A stretch of DNA of 64,000 nt, from NCBI RefSeq assembly GCF_000021545.1, contig NC_012438.1:616002-680001 (forward strand), read 5' to 3'. The notes under the pieces were generated by a model. It was not told the origin of the DNA. It searched no databases and worked only from the letters and a program-made list of their open reading frames with translations. Positions 25,408 through 33,893 of this stretch are shown here, one piece after another. Every line of letters begins with the position of its first letter. Within the stretch, counting starts at the first letter, position 1. Position numbers and translations under genes: made by a program. Source of the stretch: Sulfurihydrogenibium azorense Az-Fu1. Lineage in GTDB: Bacteria > Aquificota > Aquificia > Aquificales > Hydrogenothermaceae.

Positions 25408-25632
25408 ATGGCTGGACATTTAGAAAACACAAGAGCAATAGACAAAATAACCTACGTTACAGATGCAGTTCCAACTTGGTGGATGATGTTCTGGATAGGT
25501 TACATTCTATTTACAGTTTCGTACATAGTTTTTGACTGGATTCCAGACTTCCTTGGGTGGATGTCAGTAGTAGGACAAGGTGCAGAAGCTGCTGATAAGT
25601 ATATCTGGCTCAGAGAGTTAATGAGAAACTAA
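25408..25632 (+). CDS. FixP N-terminal-domain-like small membrane protein
   Basis: 74 residues with one membrane helix (MMFWIGYILFTVSYIVFDWI). The segment before it, ITYVTDAVPTWWMMFW, resembles the FixP_N/CcoP N-terminal module (DGIxExDNPLPxWW), which normally precedes the haem domains of CcoP. Here it stands alone, while the haem part has its own anchor at 21803, suggesting a split CcoP. Conserved-domain match is by eye, so moderate. It begins 18 bases after the terminal hairpin of the ncRNA, with AGGTG upstream, and ends in a strong terminator. Confidence 0.6.
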   Translation: MAGHLENTRAIDKITYVTDAVPTWWMMFWIGYILFTVSYIVFDWIPDFLGWMSVVGQGAEAADKYIWLRELMRN

Positions 25633-25657
25633 TTTTTATCAACAGTTTCCAAAATAC

Positions 25658-25681
25658 AAGCCCCCTTTTATGGGGGCTTTT
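25658..25681 (+). terminator. Rho-independent terminator of the oxidase operon
   Basis: AAGCCCCC-TTTTAT-GGGGGCTT hairpin followed by TTTTC, 26 bases past the last small gene. Confidence 0.88.
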
Positions 25682-25692
25682 TCTTTTTATGA

Positions 25693-25698
25693 TATAAT
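25693..25698 (+). promoter_or_regulatory. -10 element for the M16 gene
   Basis: Perfect TATAAT 28 bases ahead of the chosen ATG and directly after the previous terminator. No clear -35 match; the sequence TTTATTTAAATCAT at 25703-25716 resembles the box at 15188/21768 (12 of 14), which may or may not be meaningful. Confidence 0.4.
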
Positions 25699-25725
25699 CT
25701 TTTTATTTAAATCATGAGGTTTGTT

Positions 25726-27003
25726 ATGGTAATTAGGTTAATACTCATATTAAATATCTGTTTGTTTTACCTTTCTTTTGGAGGAGAAAATTTGGTTAAA
25801 ACTGTCTATCCTAACGGTGTTACGCTGATATACAAAGAGACTGAAGGTAAGGGAATAATAGGAGGTTCAATCTTTATAAAAGGTGGGAGTTTTGAAGATA
25901 CAAAAGAAAAAGCTGGTTTAACTAACTTGACTTTGAAGCTTTTACTTCAAGGGTCAAAAAATTATTCTCAGTATGAGATAAGTAAATTTTTTGAAGATAG
26001 TGGAGGATTTATATCAGTATCTACATCTGAGGATTTTTCAGAAATAGATTTTGCTGTAAAAGTAGAAGATTTTCCCAAAGCTTTAGCTATTATTGGGGAT
26101 ATTTTAAATAACCCAAAGTTTCCTGAGGATAAGTTAGAGCAAGAGAAAAATAATGTAGTAGCTCAAATAAAAGCCAAAAAAGAAGAAGGTTTTGCATACG
26201 GATTTGACCAATTGAGAAAAGAGATTTTCAAGGGAACAAACTATGAATACTCTCCTTTAGGATTAGAAGAAACTATTCCTAATATAACTATCCAAGATGT
26301 ATTAAATAGATGGAAAGAGTTAAACAATGGAAATAGAATGGTAATCTCTATCGTAGGAGATTTAGAGTATAAAAAGGCTTACGAGTATTTAAAGGTATTC
26401 AACAGTATTCCAAGGGGAAAAACTTTTAACTACGTTCAAATAGATAAAAAAATTGAAAACATCCCTTGTAAAGAGATAAAGAGAGAAGGCGCGCAATCTA
26501 CAATTATGATAGCTTACAATGCTCCTACAGTTAAAGATAAAGACTATATACCTTTTAGAGTTTTAAACTCAATACTTGGAAGTGGATTTACTTCAAGACT
26601 ATTCCAAGAACTTAGAGAAAAGAGAGGACTTGCCTATGCAGTAGGGTCATTTTTCCCTGCCAGAATAAATATAGGTACCGTAGTAGCTTATATAGGTACA
26701 GACCCAAAAAAAACACAAGAGTCTGTATCAGGGATTAAAAAAGTTGTTGAAAGTTTAAAAGAGGGAATTAAAGAAGAAGAGATAAACACTGCAAAGGAAA
26801 AGATTATTGGTGGATTTTTAATGGATCATCAAACGAGAGTAAAACAAGCTTACTACTTAGGTTGGTTTGAGACTGTTGGACTTGGTTATCAAATGGATAA
26901 AATGTATACAGATTTAGTAAAAAAAGTTAAATCGAAGGATTTAGAGCCTCTTTACGATAAGTATTTTAACCAAGGTTCTACTTGTATAGTAATAAAACCA
27001 TAA
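25726..27003 (+). CDS. M16-family peptidase homologue without the zinc motif
   Basis: 425 residues (429 from an in-frame ATG at 25714; 25726 is preferred because GAGG sits six bases upstream). Signal peptide (VIRLILILNICLFYLSFG), then two M16 half-domains. Where active M16 proteases have HxxEH, this protein reads GLTNLTLKLLLQGS, so the catalytic His/Glu/His are Asn/Leu/Lys and it cannot bind zinc there. The C-terminal half keeps the substrate-binding LREKRGLAYAVGSFF. It should be the non-catalytic partner of a heterodimeric M16 protease; the active partner is not in this window. Confidence 0.78.
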   Translation: MVIRLILILNICLFYLSFGGENLVKTVYPNGVTLIYKETEGKGIIGGSIFIKGGSFEDTKEKAGLTNLTLKLLLQGSKNYSQYEISKFFEDSGGFISVSTSEDFSEIDFAVKVEDFPKALAIIGDILNNPKFPEDKLEQEKNNVVAQIKAKKEEGFAYGFDQLRKEIFKGTNYEYSPLGLEETIPNITIQDVLNRWKELNNGNRMVISIVGDLEYKKAYEYLKVFNSIPRGKTFNYVQIDKKIENIPCKEIKREGAQSTIMIAYNAPTVKDKDYIPFRVLNSILGSGFTSRLFQELREKRGLAYAVGSFFPARINIGTVVAYIGTDPKKTQESVSGIKKVVESLKEGIKEEEINTAKEKIIGGFLMDHQTRVKQAYYLGWFETVGLGYQMDKMYTDLVKKVKSKDLEPLYDKYFNQGSTCIVIKP

Positions 27004-27016
27004 AAGGAGGAAAGAA

Positions 27017-27847
27017 TTGATTTGGTTTACAGAATATCAAACTAAAAACACGGGCTTAACAGTTAAAGTAAAAGAAGCAAAACATGTCCAATCAAAGTAT
27101 CAAGAGATACTCTTACTTGATACTTACGAATACGGAAAAATGCTTGTACTTGACGGAGCTGTTCAAACAACTGAAAGAGATGAGTTTATATACCATGAAA
27201 TGCTTGCACATCCAGCTTTGATAAAACATCAAAACCCTGAAAGGGTATTAGTTATCGGCGGTGGAGATGGTGGAACTGTAAGAGAAGTGTTGAAACATCC
27301 TTCTGTAAAGGAAGTTCATTTATGTGAGATAGATGAAGATGTTATAAACATATCAAAACAGTACCTACCTACTATATCCTGTGAGTTAAACAATCCAAAA
27401 GTGTCTATCTTTGTTGAGGATGGAAATAAATTTTTAGATGAAAGAAAAGAGTATTACGATGTTATTTTACTTGATTTATCTGACCCTGTTGGACCTGCTG
27501 AGGCTTTATTTAAAAGAGCTTTTTATGAAAAAGTAAAAGCTTCTCTAAGAAAAAACGGTATAATGACTGCTCAGACAGAATCTCCTTTTTTACAAGAAGA
27601 GTACTTTAAAACAGCTGTGAAAGAGATACAAAAAGTCTTTAAAAACTACGGGACATACCTTGCGTTTATACCTACTTATCCAGCTGGAATGTGGAGTTTT
27701 ACAATGGCTTCTGACGATGTGAATATATTGGATTCTTCAGAAAAAGATTACGAAAAAATCAAAGATTTGAATACAAAGTACTTTTGTGATAAAATATATA
27801 CTTCTCTTTTTGCACTACCTAAATTTGTATCAGATTTAATAAAATAA
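27017..27847 (+). CDS. speE: Spermidine synthase (aminopropyltransferase)
   Basis: Transfers aminopropyl from decarboxylated SAM to putrescine (or agmatine/cadaverine in thermophiles). The 276-residue protein shows YQEILLLDTYEYGKMLVLDG with DGAVQTTERDEFIYHEML, the nucleotide motif VIGGGDGGTVREV, LCEIDEDVI, and the catalytic DLSDPVGPAEALF (Asp). The gatekeeping PTYPAGMWSF region near residue 213 is also typical. Start is TTG with AAAGGAGG upstream. It lies 13 bases after the M16 gene and 16 before bpsA, giving a polyamine operon. Confidence 0.92.
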   Translation: MIWFTEYQTKNTGLTVKVKEAKHVQSKYQEILLLDTYEYGKMLVLDGAVQTTERDEFIYHEMLAHPALIKHQNPERVLVIGGGDGGTVREVLKHPSVKEVHLCEIDEDVINISKQYLPTISCELNNPKVSIFVEDGNKFLDERKEYYDVILLDLSDPVGPAEALFKRAFYEKVKASLRKNGIMTAQTESPFLQEEYFKTAVKEIQKVFKNYGTYLAFIPTYPAGMWSFTMASDDVNILDSSEKDYEKIKDLNTKYFCDKIYTSLFALPKFVSDLIK

Positions 27848-27863
27848 CTAAAGAGGTGAGAAA

Positions 27864-28943
27864 TTGGCAAGAGAAGTTTTAAACGTTATCGCACAGAGAG
27901 CTTCTGAAAAAACAGGTATCAAGCTCTATGGTAGAAGTGTTGAGAGAGTTTTAGCAGGGCTTTTAACTACGTCTGACTTTTGGAAGGTTGTAGACCTTGC
28001 GGACCAACCTGTTCCAGCAACTTCTCAAATAGTTAAAGAGCTCGTTGCAGAAAGCTTAGCTAAAATTGAAAACGATGAAATCCTTTTAACAGAAAAAGGA
28101 TTACAACTTGTAAAAGATCTAAAAATCCCTCCGGCAGTTGACTACTCTTGTAAAGCTTGTGAAGGAAGAGGAATACCTTTCTATGCAAATTTAGATTGGT
28201 ACCATACATTTTTACAAGTAACAAAAGATAGACCAAAAGCAATTCAAGAGTATGACCAAGGTAGTGTGACTCCAGAAACAACAGTTTCAAGGGTACTATT
28301 CCTTGATTCAAGAGAAGATTTAAGGGATAGAGATATACTTGTTATGGGAGCTGAAGACGACCTTACAGGTTTAGCAGTAGCATTAACAAGACTGCCAAGA
28401 AGAGTTTTAATCCTTGATATAGACGAAAGGTCTATAGATTTTGACAACAGAATATTTAAAGAACTTGGAATAGATAACGCAGAAGCTATAAGATTTGATC
28501 TTAGAAACCCATTCCCTGAAGAGTGGTTAAAATCTTTTGACGTTTTTATTACAGACCCACCAGAGACATTAAAAGCTTTTAAAGCATTTATAGCAAGAGG
28601 TATAGCTGCTTTAAGACAAGAGGGCAGTGTAGGATACTTTGGTCTTACATTGAGAGACTCATCTATAACCAGATGGCATCAATTCCAAAAAGCTCTTATA
28701 AACGACTACGGAATGGTTATAACTGATATAATTCAAGACTTTAACGCTTACATGAACTGGGATTACCATGCAGAAACAAAAGCTCAAGAGGTTGCACCTG
28801 TAAACAAAGTTCCAACTGATATATGGTACAGGTCTGCATGGGTAAGAATGGAAGCTCTTCCAGGATTTAAAGGTGAAAACGTTCAAATAACAGACGAAGT
28901 ATTCAGAGAGTTATACTTAGACGAAGAAGGTTCAACAACTTAA
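27864..28943 (+). CDS. bpsA: N4-bis(aminopropyl)spermidine synthase (branched polyamine)
   Basis: 359 residues of the BpsA family (formerly DUF43, PF01861), which adds aminopropyl groups to spermidine to make quaternary branched polyamines that stabilise nucleic acids at high temperature. Features: an N-terminal winged-helix-like part, a two-cysteine knuckle SCKACEGRG near 94-102, a Rossmann motif VMGAEDDLTGLAVAL, LILDIDERSIDF, and the catalytic TDPPETL. The order speE-bpsA supports the pathway. Start TTG preceded by AGAGGTGAG. A GC hairpin follows at 28954. Confidence 0.9.
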   Translation: MAREVLNVIAQRASEKTGIKLYGRSVERVLAGLLTTSDFWKVVDLADQPVPATSQIVKELVAESLAKIENDEILLTEKGLQLVKDLKIPPAVDYSCKACEGRGIPFYANLDWYHTFLQVTKDRPKAIQEYDQGSVTPETTVSRVLFLDSREDLRDRDILVMGAEDDLTGLAVALTRLPRRVLILDIDERSIDFDNRIFKELGIDNAEAIRFDLRNPFPEEWLKSFDVFITDPPETLKAFKAFIARGIAALRQEGSVGYFGLTLRDSSITRWHQFQKALINDYGMVITDIIQDFNAYMNWDYHAETKAQEVAPVNKVPTDIWYRSAWVRMEALPGFKGENVQITDEVFRELYLDEEGSTT

Positions 28944-28953
28944 AATATCCTTT

Positions 28954-28974
28954 AAGGGGGCTTTCCCCCTTCTT
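28954..28974 (+). terminator. Hairpin terminator after bpsA
   Basis: AAGGGGG-CTTT-CCCCCTT; the following U tract is weak (CTTAAAATTTC), so termination may be partial. Confidence 0.6.
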
Positions 28975-29022
28975 AAAATTTCTTCTTGCTAAATAATCTA
29001 ATTTAAACTATACTTATCTATT

Positions 29023-29373
29023 ATGAAAAAAGTTATCTACGCTATACTAATTTTAGTGGGGGTTTACTATATTTACCAAAATTTTCCGTTTAAATCGTGG
29101 GAAGATTTTACTAACTACGTATACTCTGGTAAACATTTAGAAAATCATGTAGAAAAATCAGAAGAACAAAATAAAGAAGATAAAAAGGTAGATTTATCAC
29201 AACAAGAAAAACAAAAACAGATTAACGAAATATTAGGAATAGAAGAAAATGAAAAACCAAAAACGTTTAAAGACAAGATAAAAGAAAAGTATGAAGAGAT
29301 AAAGGAGAAAATTGAAAATTTTGTAAACAGTGTTAAAATGTTTTTTACTAATAAAGAGAAGAAAGAGGAATAA
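29023..29373 (+). CDS. Hypothetical membrane-anchored coiled-coil protein
   Basis: 116 residues. One N-terminal membrane helix ([18 protein letters not shown]), then a strongly charged, Lys/Glu-rich C-terminal region predicted as coiled coil ([19 protein letters not shown]). No recognisable family. The N-terminal anchor followed by a helical tail would face cytoplasm or periplasm; no signal cleavage site is evident. It ends one base before the ribBA start and is probably cotranscribed with it. The region contains no other clear frame, so it is accepted as real. Confidence 0.5.
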   Translation: MKKVIYAILILVGVYYIYQNFPFKSWEDFTNYVYSGKHLENHVEKSEEQNKEDKKVDLSQQEKQKQINEILGIEENEKPKTFKDKIKEKYEEIKEKIENFVNSVKMFFTNKEKKEE

Positions 29374-29374
29374 G

Positions 29375-30613
29375 ATGGAAATTAAATTCAATACTATAGA
29401 GGAAGCAATTAAAGATATTCAAGAAGGAAAGATGGTTATAGTAGTAGATGACCCTGATAGAGAAAACGAAGGGGATTTAGTGGCAGCTGCTGAAAAGATA
29501 ACACCAGAGATAATAAACTTTATGGCAAAAGAAGGTAGAGGTTTAATCTGTTTGTCTTTACTTCCAGAGAGGTTAAAAGAACTTGATATACCGCTTATGA
29601 CCACTTATAACACAGACCCGAAAGGAACAGCCTTTTGTGTATCAATAGATGCTCATCCAAAATATGGAACTACAACTGGTATATCTGCTTTTGATAGAGC
29701 TGTGACTATAAAACTTGCTGTAAGTCCTGATGCTAAACCAGAAGATTTTGTAAGACCAGGACACGTTTTCCCTTTAATGGCAAAAAAAGGTGGAGTGTTA
29801 GAGAGAACGGGACATACAGAAGCTTCCGTTGACTTGGCTAAACTGGCGGGACTGTACCCTGCAGGTGTTATATGTGAGATAATGAAAGAAGATGGAACTA
29901 TGGCAAGACTTCCAGATTTAGTAGAGTTTGCAAAAAAACATAACTTAAAGATAATAACTATTGCAGATTTAGTCCAGTATAGGTTAAAAAGAGAAAAACT
30001 TATATCAAGGGAAGCAGAAGCCTTTTTACCGACAAAGTACGGAGTGTTTAAAATATACGGTTATAAAAGTCTTGTTGATGGAAATGAGCACGTTGCACTT
30101 GTTATGGGAGATATAAACCCGGACGAGCCTACTTTAGTTAGAGTTCACTCAGAATGCTTGACAGGAGATATTTTCGGGTCTCTTAGATGTGATTGTCAAA
30201 ATCAGCTCCATCAAGCACTTAAGAAGATAGCTGAAGAAGGAAAAGGTGTACTGGTTTATATGAGAGGTCATGAAGGTAGAGGTATAGGTATTATAAACAA
30301 GCTAAAAGCATACAAATTACAAGATGAAGGGTACGATACTGTAGAAGCAAACCATAAATTAGGATTCCAATCAGACTTAAGAGATTTTGGAACAGGGGCT
30401 CAGATACTACTGGACATTGGAGTTAGAAAAATGAGACTTATGACTAACAATCCAAGAAAGATAGTTGCTCTGGAAGGTTTTGGATTAGAAGTTGTAGAGA
30501 GAGTACCTATATTTACAGGTACAAATCCTCATAATAAAAATTACATCCTAGCTAAAAAGAATAAGTTAGGACATTTAATAGAAGATTTTGAGGGAGAGAA
30601 ATGCGATTTATAA
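29375..30613 (+). CDS. ribBA: Bifunctional DHBP synthase / GTP cyclohydrolase II
   Basis: Riboflavin synthesis enzyme of 412 residues catalysing two entry reactions. The N-terminal half is Rib[29 protein letters not shown] and [22 protein letters not shown]. The C-terminal half is RibA: zinc ligands in [20 protein letters not shown] (three Cys), then [19 protein letters not shown] and [13 protein letters not shown]. The start is ATG 29375 (GAGG upstream); a longer frame from 29330 adds a tail not seen in the family. It overlaps the cytochrome gene by 13 bases. Confidence 0.95.
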   Translation: MEIKFNTIEEAIKDIQEGKMVIVVDDPDRENEGDLVAAAEKITPEIINFMAKEGRGLICLSLLPERLKELDIPLMTTYNTDPKGTAFCVSIDAHPKYGTTTGISAFDRAVTIKLAVSPDAKPEDFVRPGHVFPLMAKKGGVLERTGHTEASVDLAKLAGLYPAGVICEIMKEDGTMARLPDLVEFAKKHNLKIITIADLVQYRLKREKLISREAEAFLPTKYGVFKIYGYKSLVDGNEHVALVMGDINPDEPTLVRVHSECLTGDIFGSLRCDCQNQLHQALKKIAEEGKGVLVYMRGHEGRGIGIINKLKAYKLQDEGYDTVEANHKLGFQSDLRDFGTGAQILLDIGVRKMRLMTNNPRKIVALEGFGLEVVERVPIFTGTNPHNKNYILAKKNKLGHLIEDFEGEKCDL

Positions 30614-31509
30614 TTCTCCTTTTGGGAGGGTTTTTACTTTTTTCCTGTGATAAAGTAAAAGATGTTTTCCAAGAAAAAGACCTTTTACAAAGACCAGTAG
30701 CAAAAAGATGCTCAGAGTGTCATCAGAATATATACAATCAGTGGAAAGATTCCAGACATGCAGTAGCTTGGACTAGCGAAGAATTTAAAAGAGCATCAGA
30801 AAATTATTCAAAAACAAAGTGTCTATCCTGTCATGCACCTTATGAGATAACAGTTAGCGACAAACCGAATTTAAGAGATTTTCATAGAGAAGATGGTGTT
30901 AACTGTGTAGCATGCCACTTTAGAGATTCAACTAAATCTATGCACGGACCTTACGATGTATTCTCACCACCTCACCCATCAACTCAGGACTTACAGTACA
31001 CAAAAGCAGAAATATGTTCTGGATGTCATCAAGAGACTTATAAACAGTGGAAAACAGTTGCCACAGAAAAAAACTGTCAACAGTGCCATATGCCTTCCGA
31101 AAAAGGCAAACTTATCCAAAAGTTTCCATTTGACCTGTTTCACGCATCTAAAGAAGTTCATCACCACGGTTTTATGGTTCCAAAATCTAAAAAAGACTTC
31201 TTTGACGTAAAGATATCTAAAGACAGTTCAGGTGTTGTTTTAAAAATAACTAACTTAAAGGTTCCCCATAACGTTCCAACAGCAGACCACGGCAATCCTA
31301 AGTATTACGTAGATATTGTAATATACAAAGATGGTAAAGAAGTTTACACAGACTCTTATATGATTACTCCAAAAGAAGCATTTTTACCTAAACAAGAAAA
31401 AGTTATTAACATTCCTTACCTTGAAAGCTATGATAAAGTTAAAGTTTCTCTAAGTAGAAAACTATCATGGCAGAAAGAAGCTGAAAAAATAGCATCTTAT
31501 GACTTTTAG
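30601..31509 (+). CDS. Pentahaem c-type cytochrome lipoprotein
   Basis: 302 residues with a lipoprotein-type signal ([14 protein letters not shown], lipobox cysteine at about 16) and five CxxCH haem sites: CSECH, CLSCH, CVACH, CSGCH, CQQCH within residues 38-160. The arrangement resembles the cytochrome c554/NapC-type multihaem group (PF13435). The C-terminal third ([18 protein letters not shown], then beta-rich segments) is haem-free. It may carry electrons between a quinone-linked donor and a terminal acceptor on the outer face of the inner membrane. The substrate is not evident. It overlaps ribBA at its start and the acetyltransferase at its end (11 bases). Confidence 0.8.
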   Translation: MRFIILLLGGFLLFSCDKVKDVFQEKDLLQRPVAKRCSECHQNIYNQWKDSRHAVAWTSEEFKRASENYSKTKCLSCHAPYEITVSDKPNLRDFHREDGVNCVACHFRDSTKSMHGPYDVFSPPHPSTQDLQYTKAEICSGCHQETYKQWKTVATEKNCQQCHMPSEKGKLIQKFPFDLFHASKEVHHHGFMVPKSKKDFFDVKISKDSSGVVLKITNLKVPHNVPTADHGNPKYYVDIVIYKDGKEVYTDSYMITPKEAFLPKQEKVINIPYLESYDKVKVSLSRKLSWQKEAEKIASYDF

Positions 31510-31921
31510 AGAAGTTAGAGACGAAGAATACCCCTTTGTTGAGTCTATTTTAAAAGATATATTCGGTGAAAAGTTTATTCTTGATAAAAAATCTGATTTA
31601 TTCAAAACTTTTTTCTTAGAAGATAACAGTGAAATCATAGGCATTATTCAGTTTTGGTATCTGTTTGATGAAGCTGAAATAACAATTTTAGCTATAAAGA
31701 AGGAGTTTCAAGGTAGAGGATATGGTAAAATTTTACTTGAAAAAACATTTGAGTATTTAAATGTGAAAGGCGTTAAATCTGTTTACCTTGAGGTTGCGAT
31801 AGATAACCAACCTGCAAAGAAGCTTTATGAAAAATTAGGATTTAAGTTTTTAACAGTTAGAGAAAAATATTACGCCGACGGAAAAGATGCAATAGTTATG
31901 AAAAAAGATTTAAAGGAGTAA
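31499..31921 (+). CDS. GNAT-family N-acetyltransferase
   Basis: 140 residues with the GNAT fold: acetyl-CoA motif A ILAIKKEFQGRGYGKILLEKTF (Q/RxxGxG/A form QGRGYG), then VYLEVAIDNQPAKKLYEKLGFK as in RimI-type enzymes. RimI acetylates a ribosomal protein N-terminus, but many paralogues share these motifs, so the substrate is open. The ATG lies within the end of the cytochrome gene; hpt follows after 3 bases. Part of a string of closely packed genes from ribBA to rluA. Confidence 0.75.
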   Translation: MTFREVRDEEYPFVESILKDIFGEKFILDKKSDLFKTFFLEDNSEIIGIIQFWYLFDEAEITILAIKKEFQGRGYGKILLEKTFEYLNVKGVKSVYLEVAIDNQPAKKLYEKLGFKFLTVREKYYADGKDAIVMKKDLKE

Positions 31922-31924
31922 AGG

Positions 31925-32452
31925 ATGGAAATAAAAGGAAGGAAACTTGAACTTTTAATACCCCAAGACGATATTAAGAAAAAAGTTTTAGAGATTGCAG
32001 ACAAAATAAACAAAGATTTTCAAGGAGAAGAAATCTACGTAGTTGGAATACTTAAAGGGTCTTTTATGTTTTTTGCAGATTTAGTGAGAAATTTAGAAGG
32101 GAAAGTTTACATTGATTTTATGCAAGTTTCATCTTATAAAACATCGATGGAAAGTCTAGGAGAAGTTGTCTTTATAAAAGATATGTCTGTTGATATTAAA
32201 GATAAAAATGTTTTGATTGTAGATGATATTATAGATACAGGAAGGACTTTAAAAGCTTTAGTTGAAGCTCTAAGTCTAAGAAATCCAAAAAAGTTAAAAA
32301 CAGTTGTACTACTTGATAAAAAGGAAAGAAGAGAAGTAGATTATGATGCTGATTACGTTGGATTTGTTATACCAGATAAATTTGTTGTAGGGTACGGACT
32401 TGATTGGGCTGAAGAAGGAAGAAACTTTAAAGAAATATACTCAGTTGTGTAA
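31925..32452 (+). CDS. hpt: Hypoxanthine phosphoribosyltransferase
   Basis: Purine salvage enzyme forming IMP (and GMP) from hypoxanthine (guanine) and PRPP. The 175-residue protein has the PRPP-binding signature VLIVDDIIDTGRTL near residues 98-111, the flexible-loop sequence FMQVSSYKTSMESLG, and VGILKGSFMFFADLVR upstream. The purine-specific C-terminal KFVVGYGLDWAEEGRNF is characteristic. ATG follows AAAGGAG. Confidence 0.92.
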   Translation: MEIKGRKLELLIPQDDIKKKVLEIADKINKDFQGEEIYVVGILKGSFMFFADLVRNLEGKVYIDFMQVSSYKTSMESLGEVVFIKDMSVDIKDKNVLIVDDIIDTGRTLKALVEALSLRNPKKLKTVVLLDKKERREVDYDADYVGFVIPDKFVVGYGLDWAEEGRNFKEIYSVV

Positions 32453-32466
32453 GGAGGGCTTTTGAG

Positions 32467-33381
32467 ATGAAAATGGCAGATGTATCAATGAAATTTGAGA
32501 CAATTAGAGAAGCTCAAGCAGAAGGTAAAATATACCTTTCAAAAGAAACAATAGAGATGATAAAAAATAAACAGATTCCAAAGGGAGACGTAATAACTGC
32601 AAGCCAGATGGCAGGATTACTTGGTGCTAAAAAAACTCCCGAAGTTTTACCTTTTTGTCATCCTATCCTTATAGACCAAGCTTTTGTAGAAGTACAGCTT
32701 CAAGAAGATGGTATATACGTTAAATCCTTTGTTAGATGCATAGGAAGGACGGGTGTAGAGATGGAAGCTCTAACGGCAGTTTCAGCTGCCCTTTTAAATG
32801 TTTACGACATGTGTAAAGCTTTTGATAAAAACATGGTTATATCTGATATAAAGCTTGTATCTAAAAAAGGTGGTAAGTCTGACTACGAAGAGGATTTATC
32901 AGGTTTAAAATGTGCAGTAATTACTCTAAGTGATAGTTGCTATAGAAAAGAAGCTGAAGATAAAAGTGGGAAAGTTGCAATAGATATTATAGAGAATGAG
33001 TTTAAAGGAGAAGTAGTCCACTATGAAATACTTCCGGATGATAAAGAAAAGATTGTTGAAAAGTTAAAACAGTTAACTGACAAAGTAGACATAATCTTTA
33101 CAACAGGAGGAACAGGATTTGGTAAAAGGGACAACACACCGGAAGCTACAAAAGAAGTAATAGAAAAAGAGATGATAGGATTTGAAGAAGCTATGAGGAT
33201 AATAGGGATAAGATTTACACCAAAATCCCTTTTATCAAGGGCAGTTTGTGGCATAGCAGGAGACCACACTTTAATAATAAATCTTCCGGGAAGCTCTTCA
33301 GGAGTGAGAGACAACCTTAAAATGATAGCACCACTTTTAAAACACGCAATAAGAATGGCTAAAGGTGAGAAAAAACATTGA
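32467..33381 (+). CDS. MoaC-MoaB fusion, molybdenum cofactor synthesis
   Basis: 304 residues in two domains. Residues 1-155 are MoaC (cyclic pyranopterin monophosphate synthase): MADVSMKFETIREA, EVLPFCHPILI, GRTGVEMEALTAVSAALL, and the C-terminal KLVSKKGGKS. Residues 160-304 are MoaB/MogA (molybdopterin adenylyltransferase): AVITLSDSCYR, IIFTTGGTGFGKRD and INLPGSSSGVRDNL. Steps two and four of the pathway are therefore joined. Fused MoaC-MoaB proteins are known elsewhere. AAGGAGG precedes the ATG. The Mo-enzyme itself is not in the window. Confidence 0.9.
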   Translation: MKMADVSMKFETIREAQAEGKIYLSKETIEMIKNKQIPKGDVITASQMAGLLGAKKTPEVLPFCHPILIDQAFVEVQLQEDGIYVKSFVRCIGRTGVEMEALTAVSAALLNVYDMCKAFDKNMVISDIKLVSKKGGKSDYEEDLSGLKCAVITLSDSCYRKEAEDKSGKVAIDIIENEFKGEVVHYEILPDDKEKIVEKLKQLTDKVDIIFTTGGTGFGKRDNTPEATKEVIEKEMIGFEEAMRIIGIRFTPKSLLSRAVCGIAGDHTLIINLPGSSSGVRDNLKMIAPLLKHAIRMAKGEKKH

Positions 33382-33893
33382 TAGACAAGAAAGCATTACT
33401 TTTACTTGGGATAATGTGGAATAAAAAAAAGACGGAAAATCTGGAAAAAGTTTTAAAAATAATTGAAAACAAGTTTGGAAAAGTAGTGAAAAAAACCCAA
33501 GAATTTACCCTTTCTTACTCAAGCTACTATGAAAAGGAAATGGGAGAAGGCTTGTTAAAAAGCTTTTTTGTTATAGATTGTCTAATCAATAGAGAAGAAA
33601 GTGTAAATATAAAACATTACTGTATGAATTTAGAGGACAACTTTAGAGAAAATGGTGGCAGGACAGTAAATATCGACCCAGTTTACCTTGATGAATATCA
33701 AGTAGTAGCTCTAAGCCACAAGTATAAAGGTTCAAGGGTTTACATAGGAAAAGGTGTTTACGGAGAGATAGAATTACTGTATCACCATGGTAGTTTTCAA
33801 CCTCTAATATGGACATACTTAGATTATAAGGAGAATATTCCTTTTTTTAACGAAGCAAGAAAATACTATTTAGAATGGATAGATAATGATTAA
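33378..33893 (+). CDS. DUF4416-family protein
   Basis: 171 residues of unknown function with the DUF4416 hallmark GRTVNIDPVYLDEYQVVALSH (family pattern GRkvNlDPGYL). The start TTG overlaps the moaCB stop by 4 bases, and the end overlaps the next ATG by 8. An N-terminal LLLGIMWNKK and a C-terminal acidic FNEARKYYLEWIDND complete the family length. No catalytic function is established for the family, so none is given here. Confidence 0.8.
   Translation: MIDKKALLLLGIMWNKKKTENLEKVLKIIENKFGKVVKKTQEFTLSYSSYYEKEMGEGLLKSFFVIDCLINREESVNIKHYCMNLEDNFRENGGRTVNIDPVYLDEYQVVALSHKYKGSRVYIGKGVYGEIELLYHHGSFQPLIWTYLDYKENIPFFNEARKYYLEWIDND

Noticed and set aside
25186..25419. A 77-codon leftward frame in the RNA region
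   Set aside because: It runs antisense through the stems of the structured RNA, and its composition is explained by the GC-richer RNA sequence.
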